From: Nocardia sp. NBC_00508
GTDB lineage: Bacteria > Actinomycetota > Actinomycetes > Mycobacteriales > Mycobacteriaceae
NCBI RefSeq assembly: GCF_036346875.1
Contig: NZ_CP107852.1
Span: 1,860,001-1,924,000 of the forward strand
Reading direction: 5' to 3'
Length of the DNA stretch: 64,000 nucleotides
The notes under the pieces were generated by a model. It made no database searches. It was not told where the DNA came from and was given only the letters and a program-made list of their open reading frames with translations. Of the stretch, positions 1 to 8,031 are shown piece after piece (the first letter of the stretch is position 1; every line of letters starts with the position of its first letter). Both the position numbers and the translations under genes were made by a program.

Positions 1-1004
1 TGCAGGCCCGCGACGGTGAAGGTGCCGACGAAGACGTGCTCGCCCTTGACCATGGCGACCGTGTCACCCCATGCCGCGCGACCGCTCGGGTCGGTTGAGC
101 CGTAGTCGGCGACGCTGATGAAGTACAGATCCCGTGACCCCGGCAGCAGCGACTCCACGGAGCCGTTGGCCATGCGCAGGACCGTGCGTTTCGCGCCGAC
201 CACCGGCACGCTGATATCCGCGGCGGCGCCGCCTGCGAGCACGCCCAGTCCGGTGCCGGGCAGCTGCCACGGCTCGAAATCGGCGTTCGCGCTCGGCGCG
301 GAACGGCGGAAATGGTAGTAACCGTAACCGAGCGGGGTGAAGTGCCCGTCGGACAACCAGCGCAGCAGATTCGCGGTCTGCGGGATCTCGGCGTCACCGG
401 CCCACTGGGCGGCCTGGTCGAGCTGGCCGGCAACGTTGTTGAGCACCTCGATCATGGTCGGCGTGTCGTCGGCGACTTGGCGCAGGTCGGCGAGCAGGGG
501 CGGCAGCGAGTCCTCGATCCGGTCCACCAGTTCGTCGGACAGGCCCGCGCCCAGCTGCACGTGGATCCACGACTCACGCAATACCTGACCGTCGTTCGCA
601 TCGGCTGGTTCGGCCTCGCCGTCGCGGGGAGCGATGGACAGCACCCTGCCCTCGGCGTCCCGCGACACGTCGAACACCGGGTGCACGACCTCGGTGATCG
701 TCGCACCGAGCCGGCGCAGCGCCGCGGTGACCGAGTCGACCAGCAGCGGCATGTCGTCGTTGACGATCTGGATCGCCGCGCCGAGCCCCGCACTGTCGTC
801 CGGCCGGTAGACCCGCGTGGTCGCCGCACCCGGCGCACGGGTGGCCGCCAGTCCGAGATGCTGACGGAAGATCCGCTCGGCCCGATCCGTGATCGCCGAC
901 GTCGACGAGCCCGGCTGGATCCACCGGAAATACGCCGCCTCTAGATCGGTCGGATCATCGTGGAACCGCTTCGGTGAAATCGTCTGCTGGGTGGTTGCCA
1001 CCAT
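1..1004 (-). CDS. gdh: NAD-specific glutamate dehydrogenase, N-terminal part (runs off the window)
   Basis: This is the first third of the large NAD-dependent glutamate dehydrogenase, which converts glutamate to 2-oxoglutarate and ammonia in the cytoplasm. Translation from the ATG at 1004 gives MVATTQQTISPKRF, then the regulatory N-terminal region typical of the roughly 1,600-residue enzymes, including VNDDMPLLVDSVTAALRRLG and the conserved RESWIHVQLG. The frame stays open to position 1, so the catalytic Rossmann half lies outside. A GGGAAGG box sits about 10 nt before the ATG. The gene is separated by 171 bp from the secretion-locus gene upstream and probably has its own promoter. The family call is firm; I cannot judge whether the rest of the gene is intact. 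Confidence 0.93.
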   Translation of the reverse strand, partial: MVATTQQTISPKRFHDDPTDLEAAYFRWIQPGSSTSAITDRAERIFRQHLGLAATRAPGAATTRVYRPDDSAGLGAAIQIVNDDMPLLVDSVTAALRRLGATITEVVHPVFDVSRDAEGRVLSIAPRDGEAEPADANDGQVLRESWIHVQLGAGLSDELVDRIEDSLPPLLADLRQVADDTPTMIEVLNNVAGQLDQAAQWAGDAEIPQTANLLRWLSDGHFTPLGYGYYHFRRSAPSANADFEPWQLPGTGLGVLAGGAAADISVPVVGAKRTVLRMANGSVESLLPGSRDLYFISVADYGSTDPSGRAAWGDTVAMVKGEHVFVGTFTVAGL

Positions 1005-1056
1005 CGATCCGTTGCCTTCCCGAGAACTGCGCCCGTACGTGTTTCGTACTGCAAAT

Positions 1057-1085
1057 AACGTACCGCTGGTTAACGGCACAATCAA
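1057..1085 (-). promoter_or_regulatory. possible sigma-A-like promoter of gdh
   Basis: On the minus strand TTGATT is followed after 17 nt by TACGTT, about 50 nt before the gdh ATG. The surrounding 1005-1120 stretch is unusually A/T-rich for this genome, as expected of a promoter. The match is only to general hexamer consensus. Confidence 0.35.
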
Positions 1086-1175
1086 CAGTGTAACAATAAA
1101 TCTCCGCGCCTGATATGGGTTACGGCGTCCGGATCAGGGAGTTCTCCCGGCCGAACGGATGCGGGTGGTGCTGCG

Positions 1176-1880
1176 TCAGCGGACCAGTCCCGCCCGCGAG
1201 ACGAAGGTCTTGGCGGCAACCTGACCGGCGAATGTCGCCGTCTCCACCCGCAGACCCACCCGGGTGTCCGCGTACCAAACGGTTGCCGAGGGACCGATCG
1301 CCGCGTAGACGGGACCGTCGACGAGGGCGGCGCCGCGAGCGCTGCGCCAGCGGGAAATGGTGTCGGCCAACTGATTCGGTTGCATCAACTCGGCATAGAA
1401 GGTCAGGTCTCGGCCGCCGGCGATGCCGCCGAAGAGCATCGGATGGCCGGCGGCGATGACGCACTTCTCCCCTCGCCCACTGTCATCCAGCGGCTGACAC
1501 ACCGCCGCCGACCGCAGCTGATCCGGCATGGCCTGCGCCGGTGTGTCCGTCCGCGGCATCGACGGCAGCGGCATCGAACAGGACCGGGCACCGAGGACGG
1601 CGGCAACGATCATGACCAGGATTCCGATACCGACGGCACGCCACTGCCAGAGCGGATACGACCTGCCGACAATCTTCTTGGTCTCGGCGACCGCCTTTTC
1701 CGCCTCGGCGCCGACCTTCTCGGCAACCCCGGCCAGCTGGTGAGGCAGCTTGCCCTCGGCGACGGACTTGACCTCATTCACGGCCGCGCGCAGCGGCGCA
1801 CCGCAGTGCGTGCACCGGGAATCCGCGCCGGTGTTGCGATTCCCGCAGTACTGGCAGACCAGCTCGGGCAGCGTGGACAC
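1176..1880 (-). CDS. zinc-ribbon single-pass membrane protein at the end of the ESX operon
   Basis: The 234-residue product opens with a treble-clef zinc ribbon, CQYCGNRN at residues 9-16 then CTHCGAPL, followed by a charged helical stretch of about 40 residues and one membrane helix near residues 80-100. The remaining 130 residues should face outward and carry a few cysteines. It starts with GTG, one base after the stop of the discoidin-like gene, so the two are co-translated. Position as the last gene of the eccD-mycP-eccE transcription unit suggests an accessory role in the secretion system. I do not recognise a named family, and the topology (ribbon inside, globular part outside) is inferred. 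Confidence 0.7.
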   Translation of the reverse strand: MSTLPELVCQYCGNRNTGADSRCTHCGAPLRAAVNEVKSVAEGKLPHQLAGVAEKVGAEAEKAVAETKKIVGRSYPLWQWRAVGIGILVMIVAAVLGARSCSMPLPSMPRTDTPAQAMPDQLRSAAVCQPLDDSGRGEKCVIAAGHPMLFGGIAGGRDLTFYAELMQPNQLADTISRWRSARGAALVDGPVYAAIGPSATVWYADTRVGLRVETATFAGQVAAKTFVSRAGLVR

Positions 1881-1881
1881 C

Positions 1882-2901
1882 TCAGCGCCCCGTGATGACG
1901 ATCGAGGAGATCGCGGTGGTATTGACCGACGGATCGCCCTTGGATTCCAACACGGTCAGCACGATCTTCGATGCGCTCACCGGGGGCTCGATCTTGGTCA
2001 CCACCAAGGTGCGCTGATCGAGGGTCGGCTGCGTGTAGACGGTCTTGTCGCCGTCGAAGATGTACGAAACCCGGCTCGCGGTGCGGTATTTCGCCCACTG
2101 ATCGGTGCCTTCCGCGCTGATGTGATCCCAGCCGGGCACGATGCCGATCGAGTCGATCTGATAGGTCTTGCCCAGGTCGATGGTGATGACCTGCCCGTCG
2201 ACCTTGTAGGCGCGCACGCACGACCACGCCTTGCCCGATTGCCCGGAAAAGGCGTCCATCGCCGGCGTACCGCCCGGACCGCACTTCGACTCCGCGGATT
2301 TCACCTGGATGATCGAGCCCGCCGCCGGAGCGGCCGACGTCGCAGGCGCCGCCGAGGTCGGCGGCGGGGTGACGACCAGCAGCTGGTTCTGCGCCGTGTT
2401 CTTCGAGTCGCCACCACCGGTGGTGACCAAAAGCAGCACCAGCAGCACCGCGACCACCGCGCCGACGATCAGAGCCACCTTCGGTTTGCGCAGTTGGACG
2501 AGCGCGTCCTTGGCTACCTGCTGAGCCGGCGCGAGCCGGTTGGACTGCTGGGTGACCGCGGGGCGTTCCGGCTCCGGCTCCGGAGCGGCCTGCGCGTTCG
2601 ACCTCGCCGCCGCCGTGGAGTAGTCGCCCGAGAAATCCATCGCGGGCGTCGTGTCCTGGCCCTGCCCGTTCAGCAGCGCGAGGATTCGCTCGCTGGCCCT
2701 CGGGCCGTCGCCGCTGCGGCGCCGTGGCGCGGCAGGTTCCGAGTCCGGATCGAGGTCGGGGAACCCGAGCGACGCAGTGTCGAACTCCGGGCTGTCGCTG
2801 GGCGGCGCGGCGGACGACCCGAACGACGGATCGGAAAGCAACGCCTCCAGGACCGCACCTCGATGACGGAGAAAGACGTCTCCCGCGTCCTCATCGGGCA
2901 T
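1882..2901 (-). CDS. membrane-anchored discoidin (F5/8 C)-like domain protein
   Basis: This 339-residue protein has an acidic, proline-rich cytoplasmic half (1-140), a single membrane helix near residues 140-162 (VALIVGAVVAVLLVLLLV), a Ser/Pro/Ala linker and a C-terminal beta-rich domain from about residue 195. The C-terminal part contains ITIDLGKTYQIDSIGIVPG, the usual opening of discoidin or galactose-binding-like folds, so it may bind a cell-wall glycan. It lies just downstream of the EspR-like regulator and is translationally linked to the zinc-ribbon protein. The fold call rests on motif memory. Its role in the ESX locus is unknown, but exporting or anchoring the machine at the wall is plausible. 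Confidence 0.72.
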   Translation of the reverse strand: MPDEDAGDVFLRHRGAVLEALLSDPSFGSSAAPPSDSPEFDTASLGFPDLDPDSEPAAPRRRSGDGPRASERILALLNGQGQDTTPAMDFSGDYSTAAARSNAQAAPEPEPERPAVTQQSNRLAPAQQVAKDALVQLRKPKVALIVGAVVAVLLVLLLVTTGGGDSKNTAQNQLLVVTPPPTSAAPATSAAPAAGSIIQVKSAESKCGPGGTPAMDAFSGQSGKAWSCVRAYKVDGQVITIDLGKTYQIDSIGIVPGWDHISAEGTDQWAKYRTASRVSYIFDGDKTVYTQPTLDQRTLVVTKIEPPVSASKIVLTVLESKGDPSVNTTAISSIVITGR

Positions 2902-2978
2902 GATCCGGATCGTATCCGGCGCGAGCGGCTCGCCGAGTTCCCGCTATTCCCGCTGCAGAGAACAGCTGACCAGACGGA

Positions 2979-3332
2979 TCAGCGTTTCTTTTCCTCGGTC
3001 ACGAAGTACTCCGGCGGCACATCGAATACCCGCGCCAGCGCGATCACCAAGTCCAGCCGCGGGATCGCGTCACCATGGATGAGCCGGTACAGACCGGACT
3101 GCGACACCGGCACGTCCGGGTAGGCCAATTCCAGGTGCTGCGCCAGCGAGTAGAGCGTCAGCGAACGCGTCGATCCGTCCTCGGTCGATACGACGGATTC
3201 CGCGATCAGCTCCGACAACCGGCTGGAGAAGATCGCGGCGGCGGCCTGTCTCGGGGTCAGCGCGTCCCCGGCGTCCTGATGAGGGAGATCGCCGCCATCG
3301 GAATGGGTGTCCGCTACCACGGTGATAGACAT
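2979..3332 (-). CDS. EspR-like helix-turn-helix regulator
   Basis: The 117-residue product has a flexible acidic N-terminus of about 30 residues and then a small helical DNA-binding domain. The segment SLAQHLELAYPDVPVSQSGL, followed by a recognition-helix-like YRLIHGDAIPRLDLVIALAR and the closing FDVPPEYFVTEE, strongly resembles the Xre-type fold of EspR, the nucleoid-associated activator of ESX-1 genes in mycobacteria. It follows eccE by 16 nt on the same strand. It is the only helix-turn-helix gene inside the ESX operon itself, so it is the leading candidate to bind the repeated TTCCCA-N4-TGGGAA sites in this region. That link is inference. Confidence 0.82.
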   Translation of the reverse strand: MSITVVADTHSDGGDLPHQDAGDALTPRQAAAAIFSSRLSELIAESVVSTEDGSTRSLTLYSLAQHLELAYPDVPVSQSGLYRLIHGDAIPRLDLVIALARVFDVPPEYFVTEEKKR

Positions 3333-3348
3333 TAACCGACCGCTCCCG

Positions 3349-5073
3349 TCAGCTCACGCGACGGCCACCAGGTTGCACAGGCGCAACCGTGGGTGCAGTT
3401 GCCCGCGCACCGGGCGCGGGCGGGCCGTCGACGGTATCGAAATATCGTGTTTCGCCTCTCGGCTCGATGAGGTCAACCCGCACCGTGCGCATCGGAATGC
3501 TCACGTCCACCGCGGTCGCGCTGACCTGGTTGATCGCCAGATCGACGGCGCGCCTGCGCGGACCGCCGGGCTCGCTGATGGTGACCGTCGTGTGCGCGCT
3601 CGACGCACGCGGTGGCAGGTGGTCGAAGACGGCGATGGTCGCGGGGGTCTCCACCTCCGCACCGGCCTGGCTCCCCGGTCCTCCGGCGTTCGGATCGGCC
3701 ATCCGCATCGAACGGGAGTCGCCGACCGCGGTGACGAGCTGGCGCCAGCTGTCCGGTCGCGCCGAATGGATCTCCACGTCGGCGCCGACCACCATCGCAC
3801 GCAGAATGATCTGCTGCGCGACCGGCAGCATTGCCTGCACATCGATCGTGCGCCTGCGCGGGTTGTACCGAGCCGGGTCGAACAGTGGCAGCGCCAGAGT
3901 GTGCCGTGGCTGGCCGCTGATCGCACCCAGGATCTGGCCGTTCGGGCCGATCGCGATGGTCAAGTCGGCGACGAGCTCGTCGGGTGCGACGTCAGAGCCG
4001 GACTCGAAACCGCGCAGAGCGCGGACCGAGTAGCCGGTGGGCAACGACGCCATCAGTGCCGTGGACTGGTCGCCGCCGAGCAGGCGCAGATAGTCCGGCG
4101 GTGCGGTGGTCACGGCAGGGCCGATGAACCGGACGAGCGCGCGCGGCCCTCCTGCGTCGTCGGTCAGGCTCACCACCAGCGTCGTGCGGCCGCGGTTCCA
4201 GGTCCAGCAGTCGTCCAGCCCGACGCCTTCCAGGCGGGTCCAGTCGATCAGGAAGCTGGTCACGCAGCGGCCGGGCACCGAAGACTCCAGGGCGCTCCAG
4301 GTCTCCCGCAGATCGGTGAGCTCGACGCCGGCGTGCAGCAGCCGCGTCGCATCCCGCAGGGCCTCCGCGGGCAGCGCGTGCGCGGCGATGCCGCGTTCGC
4401 GTAGCCGCCCCGCGATCCGGTGCGTGGCGCTGGCCAGTGCCTTGGGGGCGACCACCGAGCACGGGCCACGCTTGCTCAGCGCGGCCAGGTTGCGTTCCTG
4501 ATCGAGCCGGACCACCAGCCAGGTCAGCCGATCGCCGACCACCGGGTGCGAGCCGATCAGCTGGTCGTAGAGCATGCTGTAGCTGCCGGCGGAGCGGACC
4601 CGCTGCCCGGTGGTGACGATGTCGATGTCGACGGAGATACCGAACTGATCCAGCATCGGGTACAGCAGTTCCACCGGAATGGTGTCTTCGGTGTAGAGGG
4701 TTCGCTCACCGATGACGGTGGGCAGGTCCAGGTTCGGCGCGAGCTGGATCATCGCGATCAGCGTGTCGCCGGCCTCGTTGATACCGCACACACCCGCCGC
4801 GACCTGCACATCCCGGATTCCGGCCAGCTGCGCCCTTTCCCGCGCCCTGGCGGCCCGGCCGGACCGGTATGCCACCCAGTTGAGCAGCCAGCGCGCGCCC
4901 GTGCGTCCGTTCACCCGGACGGTGACCGTCGTGACCAGGACCGTGACGACCACCGCGCTGACCCACCATGGCGTCTTAGCCGACAGGCCGACCAGCAGCG
5001 GGCTGCCGACCACGACGAACGCGGCGAAAGGACCACGCTCGACGCCGCCGACCCGAACGCTCGGAAAGCTCAC
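3349..5073 (-). CDS. eccE: ESX type VII secretion membrane component EccE
   Basis: The 574-residue product begins with two closely spaced hydrophobic helices (about residues 15-50), followed by a long soluble domain, the layout of EccE in the EccBCDE core complex of type VII secretion. Typical EccE sequence is seen in the region reading GVCGINEAGDTLIAMIQLAP and YPMLDQFGISVDIDI. It starts with GTG overlapping the mycP stop (GTGA), and the EspR-like gene follows. Position after mycP matches the order eccD-mycP-eccE of mycobacterial loci. EccE sits at the periphery of the inner-membrane complex. The presence of eccE separates this locus from the simplest ESX-4 type. Confidence 0.92.
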   Translation of the reverse strand: MSFPSVRVGGVERGPFAAFVVVGSPLLVGLSAKTPWWVSAVVVTVLVTTVTVRVNGRTGARWLLNWVAYRSGRAARARERAQLAGIRDVQVAAGVCGINEAGDTLIAMIQLAPNLDLPTVIGERTLYTEDTIPVELLYPMLDQFGISVDIDIVTTGQRVRSAGSYSMLYDQLIGSHPVVGDRLTWLVVRLDQERNLAALSKRGPCSVVAPKALASATHRIAGRLRERGIAAHALPAEALRDATRLLHAGVELTDLRETWSALESSVPGRCVTSFLIDWTRLEGVGLDDCWTWNRGRTTLVVSLTDDAGGPRALVRFIGPAVTTAPPDYLRLLGGDQSTALMASLPTGYSVRALRGFESGSDVAPDELVADLTIAIGPNGQILGAISGQPRHTLALPLFDPARYNPRRRTIDVQAMLPVAQQIILRAMVVGADVEIHSARPDSWRQLVTAVGDSRSMRMADPNAGGPGSQAGAEVETPATIAVFDHLPPRASSAHTTVTISEPGGPRRRAVDLAINQVSATAVDVSIPMRTVRVDLIEPRGETRYFDTVDGPPAPGARATAPTVAPVQPGGRRVS

Positions 5074-6428
5074 CGTCGCCTCCGCATCACGGAGTTCGTG
5101 TGACTGCCTGCGAGGCCGAGCAGCAGGGCGATGACGATGACGACGGTCGCGGTGATCGCCGGCACCGGATCCTTCGGGCGCGGCGGGGCGGGCATGGGCA
5201 GTTCCGCGGACCGGAACAGCCCGGCGGGCTGTTTCGGGGGCGTCCGGTAGCTCAGCGCCGCCAGCGGGTCGATCATGCCCGCGCCCACCGCGTTATCGAT
5301 GCCACGAGCCGGAGCGTGCGCGCTGGCTTGCAGACGAGCGGCGATCTCGGCGGGGGTCTCATTGGGGAACCGCGACCGCAACAGGGCGGCGACCCCGCTG
5401 ACGTAGGCCGCGGCGAACGACGCGCCGCCGACCGGAACCAGCTTGTCCGGCGAGCCGACGCCGTTGATCAGACCGCCGCCGCCGGGGCCGAGCGACTCGA
5501 TGCCGGTCCCCGGCGCGGCCACCGATATCCACGGCCCGTTCAGCGAATCCTGCATCGGCGCGCCGGTCGCAGTGGTGAATCCGACGGTGAGCACATCGGC
5601 GCCGAACCAGCCCGGCGTGGAGATCGTCTTCACGTCTCGCCAGTTGCGGGGATCCGCGGGCCGGGCCGGATCGACGTCGGGATTCTGCGAGCAACCGACA
5701 CTGCCCCCGGTGTTGCCCGCGCCCGCAACGATGAGCGCGCCGCGAACATGCACGGCGTGGCCGATGGCCGCCGAGAGTATGGACTGGTCCACCTGCGCGT
5801 CAGCGGGCACGCAGATCGGCAGCGACAACGTGATCACTCCGGCGCCTTGGTTCGCCGCGCGGGTGATCGCTCGCGCCATGGTGCGCACGTCGATCGAGAG
5901 TTGCAGGTCAGGATCGGAACTCGCTCGTTCGAGGCTGAACGCGCCGGAACGCGTGCGAATCGAGATGATCCGCGCGTCCGGGGCGACGCCAGCGAATCCG
6001 TCCGCCGGATCGGGGGCGGCGCCGATGATCCCGGCGACCAGCGTGCCATGCGCGTCGCAGTCGGACAGGCCGTCGCCGCCCGCCGCGACGTAGTCGCCGC
6101 CGCCGACGAGGTTGGGAAGGCGCGTATGGGGAGTCACGCCCGTATCGATCACGGCGACGGTCACGCCCGCGCCGCGGCTCAGCGCCCGGGCGCGGCGCAG
6201 ATCCAGCGCGAGTTCCGGTGGTGGAACGCGGGACACGTCGCTGTCCGGCAGCAGACCCGCGGCCAGACAGCCCTTGTCCTGCTTCGTCGGGAGTTCGGGT
6301 CCGGGCGGATCGTCCGCGGGCGGCGAGCCGACCACGACCTGCGGCGGTTCCAACGCGATGGCGGGCGCGGCCGGGATGGCCAGTAGCACCCCGGCCAGAG
6401 CCGCTACAGCGGCGCTGCCGAGCTTCAT
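5070..6428 (-). CDS. mycP: mycosin, membrane-anchored subtilisin-like protease MycP
   Basis: This is a 452-residue type VII mycosin. A Sec signal peptide occupies residues 1-25 (MKLGSAAVAALAGVLLAIPA), the subtilase catalytic triad is complete (Asp95 in VAVIDTG, His127 in DAHGTLVAG, Ser337 in GGASFAAAY), the oxyanion Asn is in AGAGNTGG, and a single C-terminal membrane helix lies at about 424-442. Mycosins stabilise the secretion complex and process certain substrates outside the membrane. I chose the ATG at 6428 over an upstream in-frame start because it yields a clean signal peptide and overlaps the eccD stop by one base (TGATG). An 80-residue upstream extension would be arginine-rich and lies inside eccD. 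Confidence 0.95.
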   Translation of the reverse strand: MKLGSAAVAALAGVLLAIPAAPAIALEPPQVVVGSPPADDPPGPELPTKQDKGCLAAGLLPDSDVSRVPPPELALDLRRARALSRGAGVTVAVIDTGVTPHTRLPNLVGGGDYVAAGGDGLSDCDAHGTLVAGIIGAAPDPADGFAGVAPDARIISIRTRSGAFSLERASSDPDLQLSIDVRTMARAITRAANQGAGVITLSLPICVPADAQVDQSILSAAIGHAVHVRGALIVAGAGNTGGSVGCSQNPDVDPARPADPRNWRDVKTISTPGWFGADVLTVGFTTATGAPMQDSLNGPWISVAAPGTGIESLGPGGGGLINGVGSPDKLVPVGGASFAAAYVSGVAALLRSRFPNETPAEIAARLQASAHAPARGIDNAVGAGMIDPLAALSYRTPPKQPAGLFRSAELPMPAPPRPKDPVPAITATVVIVIALLLGLAGSHTNSVMRRRR

Positions 6429-7951
6429 CAGATCCCTCGCATGGCGGTGTAGACGCCCATGATCCAGAAGGCGATCACGGGAACCACCAGAATGAGCGCG
6501 TACTCCATCAGATCGATGACCCGCCGGGTCACTGGGGAAAGTCGCTTGCCGGGCAAGCGGATCGCCGCGACACAGGCCGCGATGGCCGCGATGGCGACCA
6601 CCAATCCGACCACCAGACGCGCGACCGGGGTCTCGTACGCGCCGACCAAGACGAAGCCGACGCCGCACACGGTGACGGCGGAGGCGGTGATCAAGGCGAT
6701 CGCTTGCACCCGGTCCGGATGCCAGCGCGAGCGCATCGCCAACAAGCCCGCGATCGCGGCGGCCATGACGATTTCGCGGATACCGCCGGGGCTGACCGCG
6801 GCCGAGGTCACCGCGGAGACCGCGAGCACGGTCGAGATCGAGGCGATCAGGCCGCGCAGGCTGGTCACCGCCAGCCGGGCGCGGCTCTCGATGCCCACCT
6901 CGTTGCTCTGGCGCTGTCGTTCGCTGTCCTCGGTGTGTTCGTCTCCTTCACGCACCGTCTCGGCGTCGAAGAGGTCGGTCAGCGTCGTCGGGGATACCTC
7001 GTTGCCCGGGTCGGGCAGGTCCGGCGGCCGGATGCGCGCGATCACCACGGAGATTCGTGGCGCCGCGGTCAGCAGCACGATGCCGACGAACGCGGCGCCA
7101 CCGGCCACCTGCCCCACGGACAGATCCACGTAGGTCAGCGGCAAGGCCGCGGCGGTCAGGGCAACGCCGAGCACCGTCACCGCCATCAGCGTCGCGATGC
7201 CAAGCCCGCTCAGCCGCATCATGGTGGCGGCGGCCACCGCGGCGACCACCGCTCCGGCCGCGAGGTTGGCCGCGGCGAAAGGCCCTGCCTGGCCATAGGC
7301 GGGCGGCACCAGCATCGCGCCACCGGCGAACAGCAGCGGCGTGGCCGACAACGACAAGCCGAGGCAGATCTTGGCCGGAGCGTCGCGGCGGCGGGCCAGC
7401 GCGGCGCCGGCCCAGCACAGCGCACCGAGGAGCAGGGCGGGCAGCCCGCACCACACGACCGAACCGGTCATGGTCCACGACCAGGACAGCATCGCGGCCA
7501 CCGCCGAGGCGCCGATTCCCAGCGCGGTGAGACCCACGATCGTCGCGGTGTTCACGTCGAATTCGGCGAATTCGCGCTCGTTGATCAAGGCGAGCGCGTC
7601 GGTGATGTCCTCGACCACCGGCGTGAACACCTCCGCCGACTCGACGACCGACAGCATCAGCACGGTGCCGTCGGTGACGTCGTGGTCGGCCAGGCTGCGC
7701 CAGCGCGGCATCGGCTGCTCGCCGGGGCGGGCCAGGCTCCACTGGCCCTGCGGCGGGGTGAAGTCCACGTTCTCGTCATCGATCGCCGAGGCCAGCACCA
7801 CCAGCAGATCGTCGATGAAGGTCTCGATGGTGAACTTGGTCGGCACCACCACGTCGACCTGGTAGGAAGCGACCATCACGGCGATCCTGGCCCGTACGAC
7901 CTCCGCCGACGGCTGCGTCCCGGCGGGCGCGGGCGCGACGGCAGTGCTCAT
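6428..7951 (-). CDS. eccD: ESX type VII secretion channel protein EccD
   Basis: The 507-residue product has a cytosolic ubiquitin-like domain (about residues 20-105, beginning RIAVMVASYQVDVVVP) followed from about residue 130 by eleven or so membrane helices, the hallmark of EccD, the main membrane subunit of the ESX complex. A charged loop around 315-345 (RPPDLPDPGNEVSPTTLTDL) separates two groups of helices and matches the conserved cytoplasmic loop. Its ATG overlaps the stop of the 27-codon micro-ORF (ATGA), and its own stop overlaps mycP, so the unit is tightly coupled. Confidence 0.95.
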   Translation of the reverse strand: MSTAVAPAPAGTQPSAEVVRARIAVMVASYQVDVVVPTKFTIETFIDDLLVVLASAIDDENVDFTPPQGQWSLARPGEQPMPRWRSLADHDVTDGTVLMLSVVESAEVFTPVVEDITDALALINEREFAEFDVNTATIVGLTALGIGASAVAAMLSWSWTMTGSVVWCGLPALLLGALCWAGAALARRRDAPAKICLGLSLSATPLLFAGGAMLVPPAYGQAGPFAAANLAAGAVVAAVAAATMMRLSGLGIATLMAVTVLGVALTAAALPLTYVDLSVGQVAGGAAFVGIVLLTAAPRISVVIARIRPPDLPDPGNEVSPTTLTDLFDAETVREGDEHTEDSERQRQSNEVGIESRARLAVTSLRGLIASISTVLAVSAVTSAAVSPGGIREIVMAAAIAGLLAMRSRWHPDRVQAIALITASAVTVCGVGFVLVGAYETPVARLVVGLVVAIAAIAACVAAIRLPGKRLSPVTRRVIDLMEYALILVVPVIAFWIMGVYTAMRGI

Positions 7952-8031
7952 GCCTTCGCCTCGCTGACGCTCGGCTCCGGCATGACCACCAGGGTGGCCG
8001 TGTCGATCGTTCGCTTGCTGCGCTCACTCAT
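7948..8031 (-). CDS. 27-residue MSER-type micro-ORF coupled between the EspI-like gene and eccD
   Basis: The ORF starts at the ATG at 8031, which overlaps the stop of the EspI-like gene as ATGA, and ends with a TGA overlapping the eccD ATG, again as ATGA. The product begins MSERSKRTIDTA and ends PEPSVSEAKA. A second ORF at 33084-33158 has the same double overlap and a related sequence (gapless 21-residue alignment with about ten identities), and a third at 33493-33522 shares the MSER start. It may be a real microprotein or a coupling cassette whose translation matters more than its product. No hydrophobic segment is present. Confidence 0.5.
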   Translation of the reverse strand: MSERSKRTIDTATLVVMPEPSVSEAKA

